Shown: one piece after another, positions 52,694 through 60,855 of the stretch
Layout: each line of letters starts with the position of its first letter
How positions within the stretch are numbered: position 1 is the stretch's first letter
Assembly (NCBI GenBank): GCA_018110925.1
Contig: JAGAZJ010000007.1
Span: 1-64,000 of the forward strand
Origin: Oscillospiraceae bacterium
GTDB taxonomy: Bacteria; Bacillota; Clostridia; Oscillospirales; Ruminococcaceae
Direction: 5' to 3'
Length of the DNA stretch: 64,000 nt
Position numbers and translations under genes: made by a program
The notes under the pieces: generated by a model
Told to the model about the DNA's origin: nothing
The model's database searches: none
The model's input: the letters and a program-made list of their open reading frames with translations, nothing else

Positions 52694-53152
52694 TCATTTC
52701 AAAGACATCACATAGATCTGACAGGGATTTGCCTCATCCCAAAGGAGCGGTAAAACTTCGAACTCCTTGAATCCACAGCTTATGTAAAATAGATTTGTCC
52801 TGTCATAATCCTCATACACGCCCATCTTCACAGTCTTGACCTGCATGAACTCATACCCCTGCAATCTGGCAGTTTCTTTTGCCCTTTCTACCAGTCGCCG
52901 TCCAACACCGCTTCTGTGATGTTCTTTCAAAACTCCCATGACAGCCAGTTCAACAGTAGCCTTTCCCGTTTCTTTTAAACATAGGAATCCAATAGCCTCA
53001 TCTTCTTCCTCTGCAGCAAATAATGTCCAATCAGCGCTACCTGAAATGTATTCTTCTCTGCTCTCTTCTATTTCAAACCAGTCTGTGAGAGCTTCCAGCA
53101 CTTTTCTGGAGATAGCCTGCTTTTCTTTTGGATCCTTAATCTCTACTATCAT
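52694..53152 (-). CDS. GNAT family N-acetyltransferase
   Basis: 152 aa, a single GNAT domain with motif A HHRSGVGRRLVERAKETARLQGY (the Q/RxxGxG loop, about residue 80) and TNLFYISCGFKEFEVLP near the end. Such proteins acetylate a small molecule or protein amino group. The closest relatives are single-domain acetyltransferases of unknown substrate. Ends with ...IYVMSLK. A small gap separates it from the next minus-strand gene. Confidence 0.85.
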   Translation of the reverse strand: MIVEIKDPKEKQAISRKVLEALTDWFEIEESREEYISGSADWTLFAAEEEDEAIGFLCLKETGKATVELAVMGVLKEHHRSGVGRRLVERAKETARLQGYEFMQVKTVKMGVYEDYDRTNLFYISCGFKEFEVLPLLWDEANPCQIYVMSLK

Positions 53153-53170
53153 CCTTGTATATCCTTTTCA

Positions 53171-53539
53171 TCATTTCTGCGTTTCATCCGGATAATCCCA
53201 GAAACCGCCTCTGTGAAAATTCTCGTTGCCGAGAGGTTTTGCTGTCAGCCTGAATATCACGCAACCATCGGGACAGACCACGGTTTTTGTGTATCTGCCG
53301 TCACCGCCCAGATTTACAAGGTCGCCGCCGCTCCTGACAGCCTCCATGAGCGGATAAAGTATCATCATCGTCTTTGAGCATATGCCGTATCCGTCCTTGT
53401 TCACAGGGCAGCCGTAGGTGCAGGTGTATCTGTCGCCTATCTCCTCGCCGTTGCGGCAGTATCTTTCTGTTTTGTCCCCATGCAGGAATCCTGTCACTTC
53501 TATATCAAATTCATATTCTTCGTCATACCATTTTTTCAT
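53171..53539 (-). CDS. TIGR04076 family protein
   Basis: 122 aa. A cysteine pattern (YRNGEEIGDRYTCTYGCP region and GICSKTMMILYPLM) and a C-terminal VVCPDGCVIFRLTA mark this small family of unknown function, common in Clostridia and archaea. It stands 18 nt upstream of the GNAT gene on the same strand, so both may share a transcript. Confidence 0.78.
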   Translation of the reverse strand: MKKWYDEEYEFDIEVTGFLHGDKTERYCRNGEEIGDRYTCTYGCPVNKDGYGICSKTMMILYPLMEAVRSGGDLVNLGGDGRYTKTVVCPDGCVIFRLTAKPLGNENFHRGGFWDYPDETQK

Positions 53540-53571
53540 AGCTCATACCCCCGTCCCGTTTATCCCGATGT

Positions 53572-53601
53572 AAAAAAAACGCCGCACCTGAATGCGGTGT
53601 T
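53572..53601 (-). terminator. terminator of the epimerase gene
   Basis: Stem AACGCCGCA / TGCGGTGTT (one wobble pair) with a 6-nt loop; eight T residues on the minus strand. Confidence 0.87.
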
Positions 53602-53611
53602 TAGTATATGG

Positions 53612-54547
53612 CTATTTTGTATTGCTCAGCTTCCACCTGAAAGTGGATACTTGCTGAGCCCTCGTGTTGTCATAGTTTATGTTGCTGCACGCTGTTGCAG
53701 GATCGAGATATCTGTACTCTGTGCGCATTGCCTTGCTGCCGAAAACCGTCAACTGTGTCTTGACCATATCCGAACTGTAATTTCTCGACTGAACGACGGT
53801 GACACCGTGCTCCTCCTTGAGAAATTCCGCAATATCCTTTGCGGCTGTGGGCTTTGAATCGCAGACGTTGTAAACACCGCTGATATTCTTTGTGCTTGAC
53901 AGCACGCCGTAGATAAAGTCCGTCAGATTGTGGATACAGGTAAATGAATAGCCGTAATCGCCGTAACCGTAGACAAATACAGAACCATCCTTGGGATCCT
54001 GCACTCTCGACCTGAGATTATCCACAAAGCGCTTGGAGTATACAGGGCACACCCTCATGATAACGCCCCTTGTGTCATCCGCCTTTTTCATGGCATTTTC
54101 CAGAGCTCTTTCGCTGGAATATTTCAGTTTTCCGTATATCGAATACGGCTTTTCCGGGAATGTCTCTCTGACGGGCTCTCTGTTCCTGGGCTGGGCGTAT
54201 ACCTGATAGGTGCTCAGCATCATGACGCATTTTAGATTGGCTTCAACGGCGGCTTTGTAGATATACTTATCCACCGATGCCGTTATCCTTTCTTCCTCGC
54301 CCGAGAGATACGGCTGAAAATCGTTGTCAACGGAGCAGGCAAGATGCACAAGATACTCACATTCCTTGATGCCGCTTATCACACGATCCTTAGCGGTTAT
54401 GTCACACTGTATGTACACGATGTCGGGGTTGGTGAACGGATTAGGCTTTGAGTCCGTGGCAACGACACTGTATCCCTTTTGCAGAAGCATCTCGACCACG
54501 GCAGTGCCTATTACGCCTGCGGCACCTGTAACAAATACTTTCGACAA
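53612..54547 (-). CDS. NAD(P)-dependent epimerase/dehydratase-like protein
   Basis: 311 aa extended-SDR fold. The dinucleotide loop VFVTGAAGVIGTAVV (GxxGxxG) is at the N terminus, and Asp after strand 2 (ATDSKP) favours NAD. The catalytic Tyr-Lys pair is in YSIYGKLKYSSE (about residue 135). The C-terminal half fits nucleotide-sugar epimerases, but the substrate cannot be named. The promoter at 54644-54671 and terminator at 53572-53601 make it monocistronic. Confidence 0.82.
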   Translation of the reverse strand: MSKVFVTGAAGVIGTAVVEMLLQKGYSVVATDSKPNPFTNPDIVYIQCDITAKDRVISGIKECEYLVHLACSVDNDFQPYLSGEEERITASVDKYIYKAAVEANLKCVMMLSTYQVYAQPRNREPVRETFPEKPYSIYGKLKYSSERALENAMKKADDTRGVIMRVCPVYSKRFVDNLRSRVQDPKDGSVFVYGYGDYGYSFTCIHNLTDFIYGVLSSTKNISGVYNVCDSKPTAAKDIAEFLKEEHGVTVVQSRNYSSDMVKTQLTVFGSKAMRTEYRYLDPATACSNINYDNTRAQQVSTFRWKLSNTK

Positions 54548-54643
54548 TGAGCTCCCCTCCTTGCCCTACCGACGTCCGGAGCCATGATATCGTTATCATA
54601 CATCATGACCAAAGTTCATCGGCGTCATACTTCCATAATTTAC

Positions 54644-54671
54644 ATTTTATCATATTTTCAGCGAAAATCAA
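54644..54671 (-). promoter_or_regulatory. promoter of the epimerase-like gene
   Basis: Minus strand TTGATT (54666-54671), a 16-bp spacer, TAAAAT (54644-54649) with an extended -10 (TGA). Confidence 0.65.
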
Positions 54672-54739
54672 GGACTATTTTGTGCAATATTTTTAACTTT
54701 ATGTAACATTATGACAGGGGGATCCGGCGTGACCCAAAA

Positions 54740-54777
54740 TGACCGCATCATCCCGATGTATCGGACTGATGCGGCAT
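54740..54777 (-). terminator. terminator after the abfA-DUF6171 unit
   Basis: Stem GCCGCATCA / TGATGCGG with an inner CCGAT/ATCGG stem, followed on the minus strand by TCATTTTGG. Confidence 0.65.
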
Positions 54778-54808
54778 ATTACACAACGGATCCTTTGCCT
54801 GAAACACG

Positions 54809-55057
54809 TCACCATTTATGCATCTCATGCGGGCAGTACATGGCTTTCTTTGCGGCTCTGAGCTCCGCAAAGCAGCCGCAGACACCGCAGGTGCCCATGC
54901 TCAGCGAGTCGCATCCGCCGCAGATATCAAGTCTGCGGCGGTATTCGTCCTCAGAGGTGCGTTCCTCGGGGCGTATCAGGGCGATAAGCTCGCTTACCTC
55001 CTTGTACAGCCCATCGGGGTCAAGCTCCGAGAGCATACATTTTTTGCAGGGGATCAT
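54809..55057 (-). CDS. DUF6171-type cysteine-rich small protein
   Basis: 82 aa. CKKCMLSELDPDGLYKEVSELIALI, then YRRRLDICGGCDSLSMGTCGVCGCFAELRAAKK and a final CP pair: eight cysteines in three zinc-binding-like clusters. Start ATG 55057 overlaps the abfA stop (ATGA), so it is coupled to the arabinofuranosidase, an odd partner for a sugar enzyme. Function unknown. Confidence 0.7.
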   Translation of the reverse strand: MIPCKKCMLSELDPDGLYKEVSELIALIRPEERTSEDEYRRRLDICGGCDSLSMGTCGVCGCFAELRAAKKAMYCPHEMHKW

Positions 55058-56538
55058 CTGAGAGTAACGGTGACAACAGAGCATTTGGGCAGCACAGCAG
55101 AAAATCCTCTGTCTGTTTTTGTGACTTCAAAGGGCTTGATGACCACATCATCGGGATGGTCTATATCATTGCCCATATGAACATCATCTGCGGTGAGTAT
55201 CACAGCCTCGGCATCGGCTCCGTCAAAGCCCTCTATATTGCAGGATATCTCTGCATCGTCATCTATTGAGCAGTTAGCCAGTGTGACGGTCATCACGCCG
55301 TCCTTGACGGATACAGACTTCGAGAGCAGGGGTATCCTGTCATCGCCTGTGCGCACTTCATCCGCATAGCTGTAAACGAGTTCGCCGTTCTGATGACCCT
55401 TGAACATATCGAATACATGATATGTGGGGGTGAGCACCATTTTTTCGCCCTCGGTGAGTATGATAGCCTGAAGCACGTTTACAGCCTGAGCCAGATTTGC
55501 CATAGATACACGCTTGCTGTGTGTGTTGAATATGTTGAGGTTCACAGCCGCCACGACAGCATCACGCATGGTGTTCTTCTGATAGAGGAAACCGGGATTG
55601 GTGCCCTCTTCCACGTCGAACCACAGACCCCATTCATCGACGATGAGGCTTATCTCACCGTTGGGATCGTATCTGTCCATTATCTTTACATGGTTCTTTA
55701 TAAGGGTATCCATATAGAGCGTATGGTCTATGGTGTCATAGTATTCGTTCCTGTCAAACTTCACCGCATCGCCCTTGTGGTTCCAGTCATTGGTGGGCAG
55801 GGTGTACTGATGCAGGGTGATGGCCTTAGCCATGGAGGGATTTATGTTCTTCATCAGCTTGTCTGTCCAGTCGTAGAACATATCTCCGCCGCCGCCGGGG
55901 CCGCAGGCTATCTTGTAAAGCTCGTTGCCGCTGTAATTCTTGCAGAAGGACTGATACTGCCTGTAAAGATCGACATAATGCTCAACGCGCATATTGCCGC
56001 CGCAGCCCCAGTTCTCGTTGCCTATGCCGAGATATTTCAGCTTCCAGGGCTTCTCTCTGCCGTTCTTTCTGCGCAGATCCGCCATAGGGGATATGCCGTC
56101 AAAGGTGATATACTCTATCCATTCGGAAAGCTCTCTCACAGTGCCGCTGCCCACGTTGCCCGCAAGGTACGGCTCACAGCCGAGCTCTTCACACAGGTCA
56201 AAGAACTCATGTGTGCCGAAGGAGTTGTCTTCGGTGATGCCGCCCCAGTTGGTGTTGACCATTTTGGCACGCTTGGACTTGTCGCCTATGCCGTTCTTCC
56301 AGTGGTATTCATCTGCAAAGCATCCGCCGGGCCAGCGCAGTACGGGCATCTTTATCTTTTTGAACGCATCTATGATATCCTTGCGGACACCGTTCACATT
56401 GGGGATGGATGAGTCCTCGCCGACGTATATGCCGTTATATATACATCTGCCCAGATGCTCTGAAAAATGGCCGTAGATCTCGGGATTGATGTGAGAGATC
56501 TTTTCAGCCGCATTGACATACATTTTTACAGACTTCAT
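55054..56538 (-). CDS. abfA: alpha-N-arabinofuranosidase, GH51
   Basis: 494 aa glycoside hydrolase releasing arabinose from arabinan or arabinoxylan. ISHINPEIYGHFSEHLGRCIYNGIY opens the (beta/alpha)8 domain; the acid/base Glu is in GNENWGCGGNM (about residue 173) and the nucleophile Glu in IVDEWGLW (about 290). A beta-sandwich follows. No signal peptide: the enzyme is intracellular and acts on imported oligosaccharides. I chose ATG 56538 (AAGGGAG 8 nt before) over the longer frame to 56604. It diverges from an AraC-family regulator. Confidence 0.93.
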   Translation of the reverse strand: MKSVKMYVNAAEKISHINPEIYGHFSEHLGRCIYNGIYVGEDSSIPNVNGVRKDIIDAFKKIKMPVLRWPGGCFADEYHWKNGIGDKSKRAKMVNTNWGGITEDNSFGTHEFFDLCEELGCEPYLAGNVGSGTVRELSEWIEYITFDGISPMADLRRKNGREKPWKLKYLGIGNENWGCGGNMRVEHYVDLYRQYQSFCKNYSGNELYKIACGPGGGGDMFYDWTDKLMKNINPSMAKAITLHQYTLPTNDWNHKGDAVKFDRNEYYDTIDHTLYMDTLIKNHVKIMDRYDPNGEISLIVDEWGLWFDVEEGTNPGFLYQKNTMRDAVVAAVNLNIFNTHSKRVSMANLAQAVNVLQAIILTEGEKMVLTPTYHVFDMFKGHQNGELVYSYADEVRTGDDRIPLLSKSVSVKDGVMTVTLANCSIDDDAEISCNIEGFDGADAEAVILTADDVHMGNDIDHPDDVVIKPFEVTKTDRGFSAVLPKCSVVTVTLR

Positions 56539-56584
56539 GAGAGCCGCTCCCTTCACGGTAAAAATCTTGCATATATTGTACAAC

Positions 56585-56615
56585 CATTGACATTTGGATT
56601 TCAATGATTTATAAT
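56585..56615 (+). promoter_or_regulatory. divergent abfA/araC control region
   Basis: TTGACA (56587-56592), 17 bp, TATAAT (56610-56615) form the forward promoter of the regulator gene. The reverse strand offers TTGAAA ... TACAAT for abfA, overlapping it. An inverted repeat CATTGA (56585-56590) / TCAATG (56601-56606) sits inside and may be an operator. Confidence 0.65.
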
Positions 56616-56671
56616 ACTATTATACTGACTATTTGTGTTATGACCCGGTCACAGAAAGGAGGGCGGCAGAG

Positions 56672-57451
56672 ATGATGAGGCTCCATTCCATTGGCATAGG
56701 ATACCGTCACGGCAGGGATTTCGAGATAGACCGTCCAGAGGGCTCGGGCGATGATCTGATGCTGATATTCAAGACCCCTGCGGTGCTTTTCAGGGACGGC
56801 GAAAGGATAGATATAGCCCCCGACACTGCGCTCTTGTACAAAAAAGGCACATACCAGCATTATGCCGCCGTCGGCGATGTTTATATAAACCATTTTCTGC
56901 ATATGGACTGCTGTGACGATGATCCTTTTCACAGTACCACGGGTCTGCCCTTTGACACTCCCGTGAAACTGACGGATTCTGCCGAGGCGGAGGATATCAT
57001 GCAGATGATAGTCAACGAGAGCCTGTCTGAAAACGGCACAGGCGAGGAATACACCGACCTGCTCATACGACTGCTCCTCATGAAGACGGGCAGGAGCAAG
57101 GCAGAGCCGGGACGTGCCCACACGCCGCCGTACTTCGCCAAACTGCGTGACATACGCACTGAGATATACAGCAGTCCCGCAAACATAAGCTCTGTTGACG
57201 ATATGGCTGAAATGGCAAACCTAAGCCCATCGTATTTTCAGAGGCTCTACAAGAAGCAGTTCGGTGTAAGCTGCTACGAGGATCTTATCAATGCACGCCT
57301 GCGCAGTGCGGAGTATCTGCTGAAAAACACCGACATCTCCGTTAAAGAGACCGCCGAGAGCTGCGGATATGACAATGATGTGGTGTTCATGCGGCTTTTC
57401 AGACAGAGAAAAGGCATGACGCCCACAGAATACCGCCGTGTCGGAAGATGA
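56672..57451 (+). CDS. AraC-family transcriptional regulator
   Basis: 259 aa. An N-terminal cupin-like sensor (about 20-100: VLFRDGERIDIAPDTALLYKKGT) and a C-terminal double HTH (about 160-258: SSVDDMAEMANLSPSYFQRLYKKQFGVSCYEDLINARLRSAEYLL... with VKETAESCGYDNDVVFMRLFRQRKGMTPTEYRR). It presumably senses arabinose or an oligosaccharide and controls the divergent abfA. ATG 56672 has AAGGAGG 8 nt upstream; the longer in-frame start at 56633 lacks a site. Confidence 0.9.
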   Translation: MMRLHSIGIGYRHGRDFEIDRPEGSGDDLMLIFKTPAVLFRDGERIDIAPDTALLYKKGTYQHYAAVGDVYINHFLHMDCCDDDPFHSTTGLPFDTPVKLTDSAEAEDIMQMIVNESLSENGTGEEYTDLLIRLLLMKTGRSKAEPGRAHTPPYFAKLRDIRTEIYSSPANISSVDDMAEMANLSPSYFQRLYKKQFGVSCYEDLINARLRSAEYLLKNTDISVKETAESCGYDNDVVFMRLFRQRKGMTPTEYRRVGR

Positions 57452-57472
57452 CCGACACGGCGGCGTGTTTTT
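57433..57472 (+). terminator. terminator overlapping the end of the AraC-type gene
   Basis: A 12-bp perfect stem (CCGCCGTGTCGG / CCGACACGGCGG) encloses the stop codon, followed by GTTTTT. Confidence 0.82.
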
Positions 57473-57493
57473 ACTGATCTGAGATAAGTCCGG

Positions 57494-59176
57494 TCAATTC
57501 TGATCGGCAAGCCACTTCTCCGCTGTTTCGGCAACGGTGCGGAGTGCTCCCTTAAAGGGGCTTTCAAGACCTGCCGCCGCAACAAGACCTGTAAATGTGT
57601 CTCTGCCGCCCAGAGAAACGAGCTTGTAGTAACGCTCGAACGCATTCCTGCGGTCGGTCTGCATGAGCACCCAGAATTCAAGTGCCACGGTCTGTGCCAG
57701 GCAGTAATCTATGTAGTAGAACGGACGCTCATATATATGCGACTGCCTCTGCCATGCCCTGCCCTCACCGTAGAAAGCGGAGCCGTCAAGGTCTATCCAC
57801 GGCATATATATTGCGGTAAGGCGCTTCCATTCGTTTATCCTGTCCTCGGGAGTGTATTCGGGATGTTCGTATACGCTGTGCTGGAAGTGATCGACCATAG
57901 TGCCGTAGGGGATGAATTTCAGCGCATCTGCAAGGTGTTTGCGGCAGAATTTTTCTGCATCATCGCCGAAGAAATCCTCGGCGGCGCTCCAGCCGAAAAA
58001 CTCCATTGACATCGAGTGTATCTCGCACGCCTCTATGGTGGGGAGCATCACATCGGAAGGCGAAGCCTTGCGGTTCACATATGCGGCAAAGGCGTGGCCT
58101 GCCTCGTGTGTGACTACCTCTATATCTCCCTGTGTGCCGTTGAAATTGGCGAATATGAACGGGCACTCATAGTTTGCGATCTCAGTGCAGTAGCCGCCCT
58201 GCATCTTTCCCTTGCGACTGTATACATCGAGAAGTTCGTTTTCAAGCATGAAGTCAAAGAACTCCCCTGTCTCTGCGGAAAGCGAGCGGTAAAACCTTCT
58301 CCCCGCCTCAAGGATATCCTCCGCACTGCCTTTTGGCTTGGCGTTGCCGTCACGATAGAACAGGGACGTGTCGGGGTATTTCAGGGGGTATGACACGCCT
58401 ATGCGCTCTGCCTGGTCTCTGAATATCCTGTCGGCGATGGGCACGATGTATCTTACCACGTCCTCACGGAATGCCTTTATGTCATTCTCGTCATAGCAGT
58501 TTCGTGTCATATTCAGATAGCCCAGCTTCACATAGTTCTCAAAGCCCATCTTAACGCCCATTTCATGGCGCAGTGCCACCATCTCGTCATATATCTTGTC
58601 AAGATCATCCTTGTGGCTCATGTAGAATGCGCTCTCAGCCGCCCATGCTTCGTGTCTCAGCTTGTCATCGGGCGACTGCTTGTAGGGTGTCAGCTGTGAG
58701 AGCGTGCAGACCTTGCCGTCAAACTCTATCTGAGCGGAGGCAATGAGCTTTTCATACTCCGTGACCAGCTTGTTGTCCTGCTGCATGAGGGGCACTATCT
58801 CGGGTGAAAAACTGCGAAGGAATATGTCTGTGTTTGTGAACATCACCTTGCCGAACCGCTGTTCAAGTTCGGGACGGAACTTGTTTTCTGCCAGAGCCTG
58901 TGCGACCTTCTGGCTCATCTCGGCAAAGAGCGGACCGTGCTCGTCAAAGAAGTCCTCCTCTGCGGCATAGAACTCATCCTCTGTGTTTATGCTGTGGCGT
59001 ATGTAGCAGATATTCATCTGTGTGGCATATTCCTTTGAGGTCTCGTCCCACTCCAGATAGGCATCAGCCGCCTCATCCGCCGACTGCGCGGCACGGAGCT
59101 TTTCAGCCGCCTTCTCAGCCGCTTTTCCTGCACTTTCCAGATCGGGGCGCACATACTTCATTTCTGAAAATTTCAT
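57494..59176 (-). CDS. pepF: M3 family oligoendopeptidase (PepF-like)
   Basis: 560 aa zinc metallopeptidase. The HExxH site is in VVTHEAGHAFAAYVN (about residue 352), with the third ligand Glu about 30 residues on (EACEIHSMSMEFF). The ANFNGTQGDIEVV strand before it and the helical prolyl-oligopeptidase-type shell fit PepF. It degrades short peptides in the cytosol. Preceded 3 nt by the M5-like gene, so it is the end of a long minus-strand operon. Confidence 0.93.
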   Translation of the reverse strand: MKFSEMKYVRPDLESAGKAAEKAAEKLRAAQSADEAADAYLEWDETSKEYATQMNICYIRHSINTEDEFYAAEEDFFDEHGPLFAEMSQKVAQALAENKFRPELEQRFGKVMFTNTDIFLRSFSPEIVPLMQQDNKLVTEYEKLIASAQIEFDGKVCTLSQLTPYKQSPDDKLRHEAWAAESAFYMSHKDDLDKIYDEMVALRHEMGVKMGFENYVKLGYLNMTRNCYDENDIKAFREDVVRYIVPIADRIFRDQAERIGVSYPLKYPDTSLFYRDGNAKPKGSAEDILEAGRRFYRSLSAETGEFFDFMLENELLDVYSRKGKMQGGYCTEIANYECPFIFANFNGTQGDIEVVTHEAGHAFAAYVNRKASPSDVMLPTIEACEIHSMSMEFFGWSAAEDFFGDDAEKFCRKHLADALKFIPYGTMVDHFQHSVYEHPEYTPEDRINEWKRLTAIYMPWIDLDGSAFYGEGRAWQRQSHIYERPFYYIDYCLAQTVALEFWVLMQTDRRNAFERYYKLVSLGGRDTFTGLVAAAGLESPFKGALRTVAETAEKWLADQN

Positions 59177-59179
59177 AGT

Positions 59180-59785
59180 TTACCTGCTTTCTTCCGTATT
59201 CTTGTCATTTATGTCCTGACAGACCTTTCTGAGCTCGTCTGCGGTCATTATCGTATTGAGTATATCTATGAGAGGATTTGCCGTCATCAGCTCCGGCAGC
59301 GACAGTGCCGCAAGAAGCTTCTTTCTGCGCTCCGATGCATCGGGAGTGCCTGTCAGTCCCAACTCATATAAAAGCACCTTGTCTATGTCGCCTTTCTTTC
59401 GTTTGTCGGTGTCGATGCCCGCTTTTCTGAATGCATCCTCAAGTGTCTTTTCATCTATGCCCTCAACGCCCAGCTTGCCCTCTTTTGACGGCTTGTTCTT
59501 GCGGCGCTCCTTGCCGAACACATCGGGGATATAGACGTTTATCACATTCTCGGGGCGCTTCACTATGCCCTTTATATGATTTCTTATCTTAAAGCCCGCA
59601 CTGTCTGAGTCGGTGAGTATTATTATGCCTGTGGTATCGGCATAATGGCGTATCAGTGCGGCTTTTTCCCTGTCCTTGAATACACGGAAGCCGTCTGTGC
59701 ATATTATCACGCCGTCTACCACAGAGGCGAGCTTTATCTTGTCATACTTGCCCTCAACTATTATCGCACGGTCTGTACTTATCAT
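59180..59785 (-). CDS. rnmV: TOPRIM ribonuclease M5-like protein
   Basis: 201 aa. TOPRIM motifs: AIIVEGKYDKIKL with the catalytic Glu, then IILTDSDSAGFKIRNHIKG (DxD). A C-terminal DUF4093-like helical domain (about 110-195) follows, as in RNase M5, which matures 5S rRNA. Its start overlaps the membrane-protein gene (ATGA). Confidence 0.85.
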   Translation of the reverse strand: MISTDRAIIVEGKYDKIKLASVVDGVIICTDGFRVFKDREKAALIRHYADTTGIIILTDSDSAGFKIRNHIKGIVKRPENVINVYIPDVFGKERRKNKPSKEGKLGVEGIDEKTLEDAFRKAGIDTDKRKKGDIDKVLLYELGLTGTPDASERRKKLLAALSLPELMTANPLIDILNTIMTADELRKVCQDINDKNTEESR

Positions 59786-60222
59786 TGCAGATCCTCTAAA
59801 ATACCGAACTTATACATAAGATAAGCTCCTCCGCCCAGTGTTATCAGGTATCCTATACCGAGTTCCTTAAAGAATTCGCTCTTCATGCCGAGCACACCGA
59901 GCAGGTTCATGATATTGACGAAGCACCCGCCGAATGTTGCCTCACCCTCCATCGCACGATAGAGAGCAATGCTGTAATTGAGCCTTGTTGCGAGATAGAC
60001 CGATATCAGCACTATGACGGCTGATATTATCAGACCCGGTTTGCTGATGCCCTTGCCCAGCAGTACATATCCGCCGAAAGCACCGAGACAAAGAAAAACA
60101 CCGCCGACAAATGCGATCCTGCCGAATGCACCTATCAGGCACCATAGGCCTATACCCAGTGCGGCGCCGATAAGTGCGCCGATCGTCCCCGATATTTTGT
60201 TGTCATCATCATCAATAAACAT
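59782..60222 (-). CDS. small integral membrane protein
   Basis: 146 aa with about four transmembrane helices and an acidic N terminus (MFIDDDDNKISG). Several GxxxG-like glycine patterns (GALIGAALGIG) suggest tight helix packing. Its stop overlaps the M5-like start. Family unknown. Confidence 0.65.
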   Translation of the reverse strand: MFIDDDDNKISGTIGALIGAALGIGLWCLIGAFGRIAFVGGVFLCLGAFGGYVLLGKGISKPGLIISAVIVLISVYLATRLNYSIALYRAMEGEATFGGCFVNIMNLLGVLGMKSEFFKELGIGYLITLGGGAYLMYKFGILEDLQ

Positions 60223-60224
60223 TT

Positions 60225-60855
60225 CTATTCTCCTGTCAGTTTTTTTCTTATGGCTTCTTTGTATACGGACAGACCCATTTGGTCAAAGTATCCTTCTGTA
60301 CTGCCGAATTTTCCGCATATGAGCGTCAGGAACCTGTCCATGCTCTTCTCATTGGCAAGGACGATCTCCCTGTCAACTTCCGGATGCTCGGACAGGAACT
60401 TTTCAAGCCTTATCCTGTTGTATTCACGGCTCACGGCGTAATCACCCACGAGTCCCTGCGGTCTGCACCGCATACGGAGAGCATGAGTGCCGCCGCTGTT
60501 TTGAACACCTCACGCATACCGTCGGAAAGTGCTATGCTCATATATGACACAGGCACTTCATCAAGCGATGATGGCGGCATACTGCCCTCGGTAATCGCAC
60601 AGTGATGATAGTCAAAGCCCTGTCTGTCTGCATAGGCGCACGGGATCCTTCTGACTTCCTGACTTCATCCTCCGTCCGCATATCTATAAGGGTGGTCATA
60701 TGTCTTTCAAGAAGTGTCTGTTCATCGTCGGGGTCATACTCCGACAGCCTGTCGCTCCGCCACATTATGCCCCTTTTGATCACACCGTGCGCCAAAGCGA
60801 AACCGCCCGGCTCTCTTGTGTTGAATGTGCTTTTCAGCAGACTTTTGTATATCAC
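60225..60855 (-). pseudogene. tyrosine-phosphatase (Y_phosphatase3 type) pseudogene
   Basis: Pieces of a serine/tyrosine-phosphatase-like protein lie in three frames. The front (TREPGGFALAHGVIKRGIMWRSDRLSEY ... LIDMRTEDEVR) breaks at an exact 8-bp tandem duplication, CTGACTTC twice at 60651-60666. The middle in another frame (IPCAYADRQGFDYHHCAI ... VPVSYMSIALSD) continues to AAALMLSVCGADRRD without the expected HCxAGKDRTG loop, so the catalytic site is deleted. A one-base loss then shifts to VGDYAVSREYNRIRLEKFL ... KKLTGE. The gene cannot make an active enzyme. It is embedded in a live operon between holA and the membrane protein. Confidence 0.75.

Noticed and set aside
55393..56412. A 339-codon plus-strand frame opposite abfA
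   Set aside because: The GH51 gene on the other strand has all catalytic motifs; the antisense product shows no domain.
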